From NCBI GenBank assembly GCA_029101305.1, contig JAQXQS010000011.1, positions 1 to 53,411 of the forward strand: a DNA stretch of 53,411 bases, given 5' to 3'. The translations under genes and the position numbers were made by a program. The notes under the pieces are model-generated. The model searched no databases. It saw only the letters and a program-made list of their open reading frames with translations, and had not been told where the DNA came from. The stretch comes from Clostridia bacterium (GTDB lineage: Bacteria; Bacillota; Clostridia; Lachnospirales; Lachnospiraceae). Shown here piece by piece: positions 43,785 through 52,650 of this stretch (positions are counted from its first letter, which is position 1; every line of letters begins with the position of its first letter).

Positions 43785-46700
43785 CTGGCACAGGTTCAAT
43801 AACTGTACCATAGATTTTGGAGATTCCACTCTTTTGTCTGGTGAGAACGGTGCTGGAAAATCCACTCTCCTGGATGCGATCCAGTTTGTGATTATCTGTT
43901 CTGCCAGCAATTTCAACAAGGCTGCGCATGAAAACGGCAAGCGTAAACTCTCGGGATATATCCGCTGTAAATCTGGAAAAGAGAACCAGCCATACCAGCG
44001 TACCGGTGAGATCAGTGCCCATGTAGCACTGGAATTTTATGAGGAAAGCAAAGACCGGTATTTTATTCTGGGAGCCGTGGTGGATTCCGCTTCCGAAGAG
44101 CAGGAGACCACAGTGCGTTATCTGATAGAGAATACAAGGCTTTCAGACGACCTTTTCCTGTATGGAAACCAGGTGAAATCCATTGCCGAATTCCGTGCCT
44201 CTAATATTGATATCCGCCAGTGGTGCAAGACCCAGGTGGAGGCCCGCAAAATGGTCACAGCAAGGCTTGGAAGAATCGAGGATAAGTTCTTCCGGCTGAT
44301 TCCTAAAGCCCTTGCATTTAAGCCCATAGATGACATCAAGGACTTCGTTTATTCCTATGTGCTGGATGAAAAAGAGGTCAATATTGATGTGCTGCGGGAA
44401 AATGTGCGCACTTATCAGGACATGGAGCGCACCCTGGATAATGTGAAAAAACGGATGAAAAAGCTGGAAAATATTGAAAGGCTGTATCAACGTGTGCAGG
44501 AGCGCATTGAGAAGGATAAGATGTATGAATACTTCCTGAAGCGCAGCAATTTGGACCTTGTGGAAGGGCAGCTAAGGAGCACGGATACGGCGAAAAAGAA
44601 TGAAGAAATCCGCCTTTCACAGGCCCAGACTCAGTTGGAAATGCTTCAGAAGGAGCGGAACGAGAAGCAGGAAATGGCTACCAATATCCGTGTAGAGCTG
44701 CGCCATAACCAGGAATTTGTAGCCCTTGAAGAAGAGAAAAAGGAACTGGCAAGACTCCGGGACAAAGAGGAAAATGCCCTTGCGGAAGAAGCAGAATTGA
44801 AGAAAAGCGTGGTACAGGCTGCAAGAAATTGCGAAGACTTGTTGAAGGCTGTGCAGGAGCAATCACTGCATGGGGAAAATGCAGGCGCATCTGTGGAGGA
44901 TACAGATTTCCTGACTTGTATCAGGGAATACCGTCAGCAGCTCCAGCTTCTGGAAAAGGAGGGGAATACTGCCCAGCTGAGAAGCCTTACCGATGATGTG
45001 ATCCATTACAAACAGAAGCATTTCGGAGAACTGCAGGGAGAGCTGGCCAGACAGCAGATTGAGCTGAACCAGAACCGTACAGAGCTGGAAAAACTGAATA
45101 AAAAAATCAATAAACTGAACCGCAAAAAGCTTACATATCCATCTGGGGTAGAGCTTCTTGTGGAAACTGTCCGGGAGGAATTTGAGCATCTGGGAAGAGA
45201 AATCCAGCCAGGAATCCTTTGCGAAATGCTGGAAATCCAGGACGAAGAATGGCGGAATGCAGTGGAAGGTTACCTGAATACACAGCGCTTTTATGTGCTT
45301 GTAGAGCCAGAAAGCTTTGACATTGCACTTGGCATTTATGACCGTCTGCGCCGGGAGAAAAAAGTGTATGGAGTAGGTCTTATCAACACCAGAGACCTGG
45401 AAAATTATAACACTGCACTGGCAGGAACCCTTGCAACCATGGTGACGTCCCAGAACAAATACGCCCGCCAGTATTGCAACATGATCCTTGGAAAAGTACA
45501 GATGTGTGAGGACTATGAAGATCTGAAAAAGTATTCTATTTCCATTACCAAAGGCTGTATGAGATACCAGAACCGGGTGGCAAGTGCCATTAAACCGGAG
45601 GTATTTAAGGTTCCTTTTATTGGAAAAAACGCTTTCAAAGTACAGCTGGCACAGGCGGAAGAAGAGCTTAAGAAGCTTAGTGAAATCATAGAAAATCAGA
45701 AGAGTCAGCAGAATAAGACCATGGAGATTCTGGGGCTTCTTTCTACGGAATGCGATGTGGATATCAAGTACCGCCTGGATGTGATCAATACCCTTCGCAT
45801 GGTGAAAAAAGCCATTTCCAAATGTGAAGAGAACATCCGGAAGCTGAAAGAAAATTCCACATTGATCCAGAAGCAGATACAGCTGGAGGAACTGGATAAG
45901 GTATTAAGGGGACTGGAGCAGTCGATCAGCTCTGATACAGAAAAAATAGGTGGAATGCGAACAAGAATTCAGGATCTTATTGCCAGGAAGCAGGCACTTC
46001 TGGAAAAACAGGTCACAGAAAAAGCGGCAGTAATTTCCCTTGGAGAAGAGGCAGGCAATATCTTAAACAGCTGGAATACAGAATATGAAAAGGCTCTGGG
46101 AACAAGACCAATTGAGCAGTTCCAGAGTGAATATTTCTATAGACAGCCTTCTAATAAAAGAAAATATAATAGTGACAGGTGCCAGATCGCGAAAGATGCA
46201 ATGGTAAATGCCATGGTAGAATACAAAACAGAGCATGACTTTGGCGCGGCGGCTACTCTGGAGGGATTCCCGGAATTTGCAGCAGTTTATGAAAGGCTGA
46301 AGAACTCGGAACTTCTTGATTATGAAGAGAAAGTGCAGTCTGCACGTGAGGCTGCAGAAACGGAATTCCATGAGCAGTTCCTGGCAAAGCTGCAGGAGAA
46401 CATGAAGCTGGCACAGGGTGAGTTTAAGGAGCTGAACAAGGCATTAAAGGGCATTGATTTCAGCAGTGAACGTTATGAATTCCAGTTTATGCCAAGCAAG
46501 AAATACCGCAGCTATTACGAGATGATCATGGATGATTTTAATGTAACCCAGGGAGAATCCCTGTTTTCAGGAATCTTCCATGAGGCGCATAAGGATGTAA
46601 TCGAGGAGCTGTTTGAGCGTCTTTCCTTAAGTGGTGAAAACAGTGCGCAGACACTGGATGAGTTTACGGATTACCGTACTTATATGGATTATGATATCAA

Positions 46701-47055
46701 GATCATCCACAATGATGGAAGTTATTCTTATTATTCTAAGGTATGTGAAGAGAAGAGTGGTGGAGAGACACAGACCCCGTTCTATGTGACCGTTGCAGCG
46801 TCTTTTGTACAGCTTTACAGTAACAATATTGGCGGCGAGGCAGCCGGACTGGTGTTATTTGATGAGGCATTTAACAACATGGATGACGAACGAATCGGCG
46901 GTGTTCTGGAATTTCTGCGCCGTCTTCCGTTGCAGCTTATTATTGCTGCGCCGCCGGATAAGATCCAGTATATTGGCCCGGCTATGGATGAGATCATGCT
47001 TGTTATGACAGACCAGAAGCGCAGTTATGTGGAGGAATATCATAATGCAGTATGA
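43753..47055 (+). CDS. jetC: Wadjet SMC-like ATPase JetC
   Basis: SMC-type ATPase of 1100 residues. Walker A is in LLSGENGAGKSTLLDAIQF, the ABC signature in EEKSGGETQTPFYV and Walker B in GLVLFDEAFNNMDDERIGG. Between the heads run long coiled coils (about 260-440 and 650-820) around a MukB-like hinge near IQPGILCEMLEIQDEEWRNA. This is the motor that extrudes DNA loops and senses small circles. The inner ATG at 43753 is chosen because it opens directly onto KKLTRMKLINWHRFNNCTID, the normal start of the family. It overlaps jetD by 11 bases. Confidence 0.94.
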   Translation: MKKLTRMKLINWHRFNNCTIDFGDSTLLSGENGAGKSTLLDAIQFVIICSASNFNKAAHENGKRKLSGYIRCKSGKENQPYQRTGEISAHVALEFYEESKDRYFILGAVVDSASEEQETTVRYLIENTRLSDDLFLYGNQVKSIAEFRASNIDIRQWCKTQVEARKMVTARLGRIEDKFFRLIPKALAFKPIDDIKDFVYSYVLDEKEVNIDVLRENVRTYQDMERTLDNVKKRMKKLENIERLYQRVQERIEKDKMYEYFLKRSNLDLVEGQLRSTDTAKKNEEIRLSQAQTQLEMLQKERNEKQEMATNIRVELRHNQEFVALEEEKKELARLRDKEENALAEEAELKKSVVQAARNCEDLLKAVQEQSLHGENAGASVEDTDFLTCIREYRQQLQLLEKEGNTAQLRSLTDDVIHYKQKHFGELQGELARQQIELNQNRTELEKLNKKINKLNRKKLTYPSGVELLVETVREEFEHLGREIQPGILCEMLEIQDEEWRNAVEGYLNTQRFYVLVEPESFDIALGIYDRLRREKKVYGVGLINTRDLENYNTALAGTLATMVTSQNKYARQYCNMILGKVQMCEDYEDLKKYSISITKGCMRYQNRVASAIKPEVFKVPFIGKNAFKVQLAQAEEELKKLSEIIENQKSQQNKTMEILGLLSTECDVDIKYRLDVINTLRMVKKAISKCEENIRKLKENSTLIQKQIQLEELDKVLRGLEQSISSDTEKIGGMRTRIQDLIARKQALLEKQVTEKAAVISLGEEAGNILNSWNTEYEKALGTRPIEQFQSEYFYRQPSNKRKYNSDRCQIAKDAMVNAMVEYKTEHDFGAAATLEGFPEFAAVYERLKNSELLDYEEKVQSAREAAETEFHEQFLAKLQENMKLAQGEFKELNKALKGIDFSSERYEFQFMPSKKYRSYYEMIMDDFNVTQGESLFSGIFHEAHKDVIEELFERLSLSGENSAQTLDEFTDYRTYMDYDIKIIHNDGSYSYYSKVCEEKSGGETQTPFYVTVAASFVQLYSNNIGGEAAGLVLFDEAFNNMDDERIGGVLEFLRRLPLQLIIAAPPDKIQYIGPAMDEIMLVMTDQKRSYVEEYHNAV

Positions 47056-48622
47056 CAGGCTGCTGCTGAATAATCTGATGGATTCCTATGAAAAAAGTCT
47101 GCTTTCTTCCGGGAAAAATAAGGTTCAGATTCGGATTGCCATGACTTTTTCCAAAAGAAATCTGCTGGAATATTTTGATGAAAGTTCCATGGTTTATGAG
47201 GAAATCCATGTGGCTGCGAATGAACTGGAAAAGCGCGGATTCCTTACGATTCAGTGGAAAAACAGGAAAACGGGAACCATTATTGAGAAGATTATTCTCA
47301 ATGCCGAAAAGGTGGACGAGATCTATCAATACCTTGGGCGGACTCCGAAAGCGGATGATGAGAAGCTGACAAGGGAGATTCTGGAAGAATATCTGACAAA
47401 ATCCTGTTCTCCGAATGTATTTCAGCAGCGTTCAGGCTCAAAAAAGTCAGTGCAGCAGTTTGCAGGAAATGTAAATTGCAGTGCATATTTTGATGATGAT
47501 TTTCCAAAAGACCGCACGGGGATAACAGAAAATTTTGTCCACTATCTCCTGCAACGTCTGGATTTGGGAAAATCAGTAAAAGAATATATTGATATCTCGG
47601 ATCAGGCAGAGACCAGAGATTTGCTAAGAGTTCTGAAAGCAATTGAAGGAAATCAGAAGGAATCATATATCCGTGAATTTTCTATAGAACATCTGGGAGA
47701 TTCGAAAAAGCTGGAAAATATGCTGGGGCTGATTGGCAAGATTATGCGTAGATTTGGCAGCGGATATGAGGATATGGGAACAGAGGAAATTCTGGCAGAG
47801 TATCAGATTTACCATACGCCAAACTATGTGTATTTTAAAGGAGATTGCTGCCTGATAAAAAACGCATGGGATATAGAAAAGAAAACGATTCAGATAGAGG
47901 CTGGCTTGGAAGAAGATAATCTGGAAAGCTGTGCTGCGGTAGAAACTGAATTGGAGAAAAAGAGGTTATCAGATAATAAACTATACATTAACCTTTCGGC
48001 ATTGCAACAGGGGATTGGCATTTCTGGAGAAGATATCGAAAGCTTATGTTTGTCCGAAACTTCCCATATTAAACAGGTGATCACAATTGAAAATCTGACC
48101 ACTTTTTACCGCTGGAACGAGCCGGGCAGTATTTTAATTTATCTTGGCGGTTATCACAATCAGGTGCGCCGGAATCTTTTACAGATGATCTATCAGCAGC
48201 TTCCTAATGCGAAATATCTTCATTTTGGAGATATTGATGTGGGCGGCTTTGAGATATATCTTGATCTTTGCAGGAAAACCGGCATTCCATTTCAGCTGTA
48301 CCACATGGGAATCCAGGAGCTGAAAAAGTATGCGAAATATGGCAGAAAGCTTACAGAGAATGACAACCGACGGTTAGATAAATTGTTGGAGAAAATAGAA
48401 AGAAGAACAGTCGAAAAGATGCCGGATAAAGCAATTGGAAAAACAGCGGAAAAAATGCCGAATAAAGTAATAGAAAAAACGTTTGGTGAAATATCTGCGC
48501 AAATTCAGGAAAATCCTGCAGATAGCAGTTGCCAGGAAATTGCCGGGGTATTAAAATATATGAAAATAACGCAGCTGAAACTGGAGCAGGAGTGCATGAA
48601 TCTACGTGATTTTATCGACTGA
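47045..48622 (+). CDS. jetD: Wadjet nuclease JetD
   Basis: Protein of 525 residues, the DNA-cutting subunit of Wadjet. The N-terminal half has arm-like winged-helix regions (YEEIHVAANELEKRGFLTIQ). The C-terminal half is a Toprim domain related to topoisomerase VI subunit A, with ITIENLTTFYRW holding the Toprim Glu, LIYLGGYHNQVRRNLL, and the Asp-x-Asp of LHFGDIDVGGFEIY. All acidic residues of the metal site appear present, so it should be active. A 36-base tandem duplication lies in the Toprim part. GGAGGA precedes the ATG inside jetC. Confidence 0.9.
   Translation: MQYDRLLLNNLMDSYEKSLLSSGKNKVQIRIAMTFSKRNLLEYFDESSMVYEEIHVAANELEKRGFLTIQWKNRKTGTIIEKIILNAEKVDEIYQYLGRTPKADDEKLTREILEEYLTKSCSPNVFQQRSGSKKSVQQFAGNVNCSAYFDDDFPKDRTGITENFVHYLLQRLDLGKSVKEYIDISDQAETRDLLRVLKAIEGNQKESYIREFSIEHLGDSKKLENMLGLIGKIMRRFGSGYEDMGTEEILAEYQIYHTPNYVYFKGDCCLIKNAWDIEKKTIQIEAGLEEDNLESCAAVETELEKKRLSDNKLYINLSALQQGIGISGEDIESLCLSETSHIKQVITIENLTTFYRWNEPGSILIYLGGYHNQVRRNLLQMIYQQLPNAKYLHFGDIDVGGFEIYLDLCRKTGIPFQLYHMGIQELKKYAKYGRKLTENDNRRLDKLLEKIERRTVEKMPDKAIGKTAEKMPNKVIEKTFGEISAQIQENPADSSCQEIAGVLKYMKITQLKLEQECMNLRDFID
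48407..48478 (+). repeat. Tandem 36-bp duplication inside jetD
   Basis: Two adjacent 36-base units encode TVEKMPDKAIGK and TAEKMPNKVIEK. They agree at about 30 of 36 bases and keep the frame. The insert lies between the Toprim core and the final helices of JetD. Confidence 0.8.
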
Positions 48623-48665
48623 TTCTGTGTATCTGGAAAACAGCCGCAAAAAGGAGGTACCATAT

Positions 48666-48962
48666 ATGACTACATTGGAAATTCTGGACCGTCTTCAGTG
48701 TGATGCCCTGAAAGATGGCGAGCTTCGGAAGAAGCTTTTGTCAACCCGTTTGGAAAAGGATCCTCTCACTGTTTTTTGCAGGCTGTGCAGGAGTCTTGGT
48801 TATGAACTCTATGAAATGGATCTGGTATCTGCGGGAGAAGATTTCTATGCGACCATGCGTCGTAGTACTAATGGTGGTGGGGAGAATTCTCCTAAGCTGG
48901 AGGGGGAAGACGATTTCTACGAGCTTCTGATGGCAAGCCTGGAGGCTGCGGAGAAAAATTAA
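48666..48962 (+). CDS. Nif11-like small protein after Wadjet
   Basis: Protein of 98 residues 43 bases after jetD, behind a perfect AAAGGAGGT. The first 60 residues (LEILDRLQCDALKDGELRKK, FCRLCRSLGYELYEMDLVSA) resemble the Nif11 fold, with its L-x-D-ELRKKL and GYEL-x-x-x-DL pattern. A short TNGGGENSP stretch and an acidic helix (EGEDDFYELLMASLEAAEKN) follow. Nif11-like sequences often act as peptide-modification leaders, but no modifying enzyme is nearby and the tail does not look like a core peptide. A Wadjet accessory role or an independent gene are both open. The family call is tentative; the gene itself is firm. Confidence 0.72.
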   Translation: MTTLEILDRLQCDALKDGELRKKLLSTRLEKDPLTVFCRLCRSLGYELYEMDLVSAGEDFYATMRRSTNGGGENSPKLEGEDDFYELLMASLEAAEKN

Positions 48963-48985
48963 ATAGCAAGAAACGGAGCATGAAA

Positions 48986-49669
48986 ATGGATGAATTAACA
49001 ACGCTGCAGAAGCAGTTATTCGAATTACAGGATTTAAAATACCGTGATTTCCACAGCAAATTAATGCCCGGGACAGACATAGAAGCAGTCATCGGAATCC
49101 GTATTCCGGTGCTTCGGAAATTTGCGAAAAAATTTGCGAAAACTCCAGAGGCAGAAGCCTTCCTACAGCAGCTTCCTCATCAATTTTATGAGGAAAACAA
49201 CCTTCATATGATGCTGATCACCGAAATAAAAGATTACCAGACCTGTATGAGGGAGATAAAAAGATTTCTTCCCTATATAGACAACTGGGCTACCTGTGAT
49301 TTCTCAGAGCCAAAATGCTTTCGGGCACATAAAGCCGAGGTGCTGGCTGAGGTAAAAAACTGGATCCGCTCGACGGAAACCTACACTATTCGTTACGGAA
49401 TCGGTATGCTTATGCGCCTTTTTCTGGATGAAGACTTTTCTCCGGAATACCTGGAACTGGCAGCAGGAGTAAAATCGCAGGAATATTATGTAAACATGAT
49501 GATCGCCTGGTACTTTGCAACGGCACTTGCGAAACAATGGGATGCCACAGTTCCCTATATTGAACAGCATAAGTTATCTGACTGGGTACATAGAAAGACC
49601 ATTCAGAAGGCCGTAGAAAGCTACCGGATCACACCAGAACAGAAGGTGTACCTGAAAAGCTTCCGATAA
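48986..49669 (+). CDS. AlkD-like DNA alkylation repair protein
   Basis: Protein of 227 residues built of HEAT-like helical repeats, of the DNA alkylation repair (AlkC/AlkD) family. Family marks are VIGIRIPVLRKFAKKFAKTP, IDNWATCDFSEPKCF with the conserved Trp and Asp near the substrate pocket, RYGIGMLMRLFLDEDFSPEY and YVNMMIAWYFATALAKQW. AlkD releases alkylated bases such as 3- and 7-methylpurines. The ATG at 48986 has GGAG 7 bases before it; the ATG at 48980 is too near that site. It follows the Nif11-like gene by 23 bases and is probably on the same transcript as Wadjet. Confidence 0.9.
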   Translation: MDELTTLQKQLFELQDLKYRDFHSKLMPGTDIEAVIGIRIPVLRKFAKKFAKTPEAEAFLQQLPHQFYEENNLHMMLITEIKDYQTCMREIKRFLPYIDNWATCDFSEPKCFRAHKAEVLAEVKNWIRSTETYTIRYGIGMLMRLFLDEDFSPEYLELAAGVKSQEYYVNMMIAWYFATALAKQWDATVPYIEQHKLSDWVHRKTIQKAVESYRITPEQKVYLKSFR

Positions 49670-49755
49670 AAAATTGAGACAGTTTATAATATGTCAAATA
49701 AAGTGCGTGTATTTTTTGGCTTTTAATAATGGAAAAAAGGATTAAAATATAAAAG

Positions 49756-49802
49756 AAAAAGCAGTTGATTGGTGAATGTGATCACGGATCAGCTGCTTTT
49801 TC
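49756..49802. terminator. Bidirectional terminator
   Basis: AAAAAGCAGTTGAT pairs with ATCAGCTGCTTTTT with one mismatch around a loop of about 18 bases. It lies between the convergent AlkD-like and amylase genes. Confidence 0.85.
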
Positions 49803-49814
49803 AGTACTTACTTT

Positions 49815-51596
49815 TTAGCGGAAGCTCTTCAGCCAGTTAACCAAAGAATCATGCCAGATATTATCATAAACGGTTTTCTTCATCTGGTCAGTGACCGGAC
49901 CGTTATTTGCCATCTTGGCGAGGATTCCGGCCTGGAGTTCTTCTACAGTCATATCCTCCGGACGTTTGGACCAGTCTACGGTGATTTCGGATTTCTCAGA
50001 ATCGGTAGGCTGGATACTTGAAGAAACTGTAGTTTGTGCCTGGGCAGTTTCATTTGAATTAGTCTGTATCTGTGAATTTTCCTCCGAAACAGGTGCATTC
50101 GCATTTACGTCATTCTGTTCAGTTTTCTGTCCTGCTTCCTGCTCTGCGACTGTGGCAGCAGCCTCTGCTTTTGCTTTTTCTGCATCGGTCAATTCAGATT
50201 TTTCAGCTTCTGCCTTTTCCGGCATTTTTCCATTCATTTCTACAGGTTTATATTCTGGCATATCACCTGCCGGAACCCAGATATTTCCGCTGTTTCCGGC
50301 AACAGATATATTGATACGGCCGTTTTCTACCGGTACTTTTTCACCAGTCAGGGTGCCAACATATTCTGCTGCGTTTCCAGCAGGTAAACTCATGGAAGAA
50401 GCATTATCATCATTATTTACGGTCACGATCACACGCACGCCATCGAGATCACGGGCGAAAGCGTACTGACGGTTGGTGAGCATCAGCTCAGCATAGCTTC
50501 CGTAATTCAGTGCTGGTGTATTCTGGCGTACTTTTCCAAGGGCTGCAACAAGTGCTGTGCATGGATTTTTCTCTATGGCATCCTTGTAATCATCGAGATT
50601 CAGTGCCGGCCGCAGGCTGTCATCAGAAGTTCGTTCTTTGCGTCCCTCGATTCCGAATTCAGAACCATAATAAATACTTGGCACACCTGGAAGTGTGTAA
50701 AGAAGTACATGGACAGGAGCGAAATGTGCCTTGTTGGAAAGCTTGGTGTAAATACGCTCCACATCATGGTTGTCCACGAAATTGTAAAGATCTAGATCGC
50801 CCATGTTCTGCAGATATTTCACAGTGTGTGCAATCTCGAAATAGTTGTGGTCATTATGACCGCTGTAAAGGGCTTTATGGAGGGCATAGTTGGTAACACT
50901 GTGAAGAGTGCTGCCGTTTACCCAGCGGCTGTAATCTCCGTGGATTACCTCACCCATCAGCCAGAAATCAGGTTTCACTTCTTCAGCAGTGCGGCGGAGC
51001 TGTTTCATGAAATCAAAATCCAGAACGTCCGCAGCATCAAGACGGATACCGTCTACATCGAACTCGGAAACCCAGAAACGGATCACATCACAGATGTAAT
51101 TCTGCACCTCAGGATTGCGCTGGTTTAATTTTACCAGAAGGTTATAGCCGCCCCAGTTTTCATAGGAAAAACCGTCGTTATACTCGGTATTTCCGGAAAA
51201 ATTCACATTACAGTACCAGTTTACATAAGTCGAATGCTCGCGCTTCTCCTGAATATCCTTAAATGCGAAAAAGTCACGCCCAGTGTGGTTGAATACGCCG
51301 TCAAAAATAACTTTAATCCCTTTTTCATGACAGGTGGCAACGAAATTTTTCAGATCTTCGTTGTCCCCCAGACGGGAATCCAGCTTCCGGTAATCTGTAG
51401 TTTCGTAACCATGTCCCACACTTTCAAATAAAGGACCTATATATAATGCGGTGCATCCGATTTCTTTGATATGGTCGATCCATGGAAGAAGAGTATTCAG
51501 TCTGTGAACAGGCTGTCCATAATCATTCTGCTTCGGTGCGCCGGTTAAACCCAGTGGATAAATGTGATAAAAAACTGCTTCGTTATACCAACTCAT
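49815..51596 (-). CDS. GH13 alpha-amylase with C-terminal extension
   Basis: Protein of 593 residues. The GH13 barrel starts at once (WYNEAVFYHIYPLGLTGAP). Its four conserved regions are VIFDGVFNHTGRD, VDGIRLDAADVLD with the nucleophile, WLMGEVIHGDY with the acid and YNFVDNHDVERI. A beta domain ends near residue 455. A low-complexity Ala/Glu/Gln/Asn/Thr stretch of about 90 residues and a terminal helical piece (MTVEELQAGILAKMANNGPV) follow. There is no signal peptide, so the extension is odd for a cytoplasmic sugar enzyme. It probably acts on maltodextrins. The ATG at 51596 is preferred over GTG at 51605 because AGAGGTG lies 6 bases before it. Confidence 0.9.
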   Translation of the reverse strand: MSWYNEAVFYHIYPLGLTGAPKQNDYGQPVHRLNTLLPWIDHIKEIGCTALYIGPLFESVGHGYETTDYRKLDSRLGDNEDLKNFVATCHEKGIKVIFDGVFNHTGRDFFAFKDIQEKREHSTYVNWYCNVNFSGNTEYNDGFSYENWGGYNLLVKLNQRNPEVQNYICDVIRFWVSEFDVDGIRLDAADVLDFDFMKQLRRTAEEVKPDFWLMGEVIHGDYSRWVNGSTLHSVTNYALHKALYSGHNDHNYFEIAHTVKYLQNMGDLDLYNFVDNHDVERIYTKLSNKAHFAPVHVLLYTLPGVPSIYYGSEFGIEGRKERTSDDSLRPALNLDDYKDAIEKNPCTALVAALGKVRQNTPALNYGSYAELMLTNRQYAFARDLDGVRVIVTVNNDDNASSMSLPAGNAAEYVGTLTGEKVPVENGRINISVAGNSGNIWVPAGDMPEYKPVEMNGKMPEKAEAEKSELTDAEKAKAEAAATVAEQEAGQKTEQNDVNANAPVSEENSQIQTNSNETAQAQTTVSSSIQPTDSEKSEITVDWSKRPEDMTVEELQAGILAKMANNGPVTDQMKKTVYDNIWHDSLVNWLKSFR

Positions 51597-51644
51597 GTCT
51601 GTCACCTCTGTTGTTAAAATAAATTTTTATGCTCAACATCCTAT

Positions 51645-51653
51645 ATAATAGCA
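51645..51653 (-). promoter_or_regulatory. Extended -10 promoter of amylase
   Basis: On the minus strand TGCTATTAT is an extended -10 element about 50 bases before the amylase start. No clear -35 was found. Confidence 0.45.
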
Positions 51654-51970
51654 GATTTGGGCAGTTTATTCCATATAAAAATGAGATGGTTATTGTTCAC
51701 TTCATTCACAGCAACATGCTTCGCGATGCACAGAGATCATGCTTTCGCATGATTTCGCGCCGTAAATTCAAAAGGGCTAAAATTTTACTACACTGTAGTT
51801 TTTTTAATAGAAGATTTGGTACAATGCTGTCAAAAGAGAAAGCGAAATGACGGGATATGCTTAAAAATTGTAATAGAAGATTCCAACGAAAAAAATGATT
51901 CCTGTTCATGTGATTAAGGAAAGAAATGTTGTTGAAAGAAATTGTTCTATAATAATGGAGGACGTTCACG
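51654..51970. other. Gene-free AT-rich stretch with two hairpins
   Basis: No gene is supported here. It contains ATCATGC-TTTC-GCATGAT (51736-51753) and ACTACAC-TGTAGT followed by a T run (about 51787-51807). The second looks like a terminator on the plus strand, although no active gene precedes it. The rest is AT-rich, like the decayed gene next to it. Confidence 0.5.
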
Positions 51971-52462
51971 TTGAAAAATAAAAAATGGAAAAAGTTCCAG
52001 AATCTTACTGACAAATGCCATAGTAATATGATTGGTTTTAGTGAAGATAGCAGAATTGGAAAAACTGGAGGATGATATGGATTACGCATATGATATTTCA
52101 GGATGGCTGGACGACTGTCTGGATGAAATGGATATGCGTGAAGAGTACGAAAACCTTTTAAAAATGTGCGAAGACTTATTGAATTTGTTTGGCTGGCCAG
52201 AGTACACTGGTTCAGATTTGAAACTGCGTAAAATATTTGCGTTGCTGCATCTTGGAAGAAAAGAAGAGGCTGGCCACTTTTTCGAAAGAATGATATTATT
52301 TTTACTGCCGCTTCTAAGTTTTATGAAAAGACTGGAAATAAAAAGGCGAAGAAGCAGATTGATAAAGCTTTGGATGAATATGAAAAATACCTGGAGCGGT
52401 ATTTTGCGGGAATGGAAAATGACGAGTTCGATTTTGCTGATGAGGAACTTCCATTTAATTGA
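51971..52462 (+). pseudogene. Decayed helical-repeat protein gene
   Basis: GGAGG at 51957 precedes a TTG start and NKKWKKFQNLTDKCHSNMIG in the first frame. The reading then continues in the next frame as KIAELEKLEDDMDYAYDISG and EEYENLLKMCEDLLNLFGWP, and returns to the first frame as NDIIFTAASKFYEKTGNKKA, KKQIDKALDEYEKYLERYF and a stop at 52460. The three pieces resemble one acidic, TPR-like repeat protein of a kind I associate with Lachnospiraceae. Two frame changes near 52040 and 52285, and apparent loss of material at the second, show an inactive gene. A sequencing fault is less likely with two events. Confidence 0.72.
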
Positions 52463-52590
52463 TCAGGTAAAGTTATGTCTTGGATTTTTTTGAGAAAAAG
52501 GATTTTGGAATCAGAGTTACGCTTACATTGGGTGAACCTTCGGGGCGGTTTCATTTTGGGTAAAATCACAAGCCTGCTCATTTATAGTTT

Positions 52591-52620
52591 TCATATAATT
52601 ATATTGCCTCTGCATACACT
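52591..52620 (+). promoter_or_regulatory. Sigma-E type promoter of spoIIID
   Basis: TCATATA (52591-52597) and CATACACT (52613-52620) are 15 bases apart. The mother-cell sigma-E consensus is KMATATT, 13-15 bases, CATACANT, so the -10 is perfect and the -35 misses one base. Activation of spoIIID by sigma-E is known in Bacillus and Clostridium. Confidence 0.8.
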
Positions 52621-52650
52621 GTAAAAACAGCGTCTTCGGAGGCATTTCTT

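Noticed and set aside
51596-51605. GTG start nine bases upstream for the amylase
   Set aside because: The GTG lies within AGAGGTG, which is the better ribosome site for the ATG at 51596.
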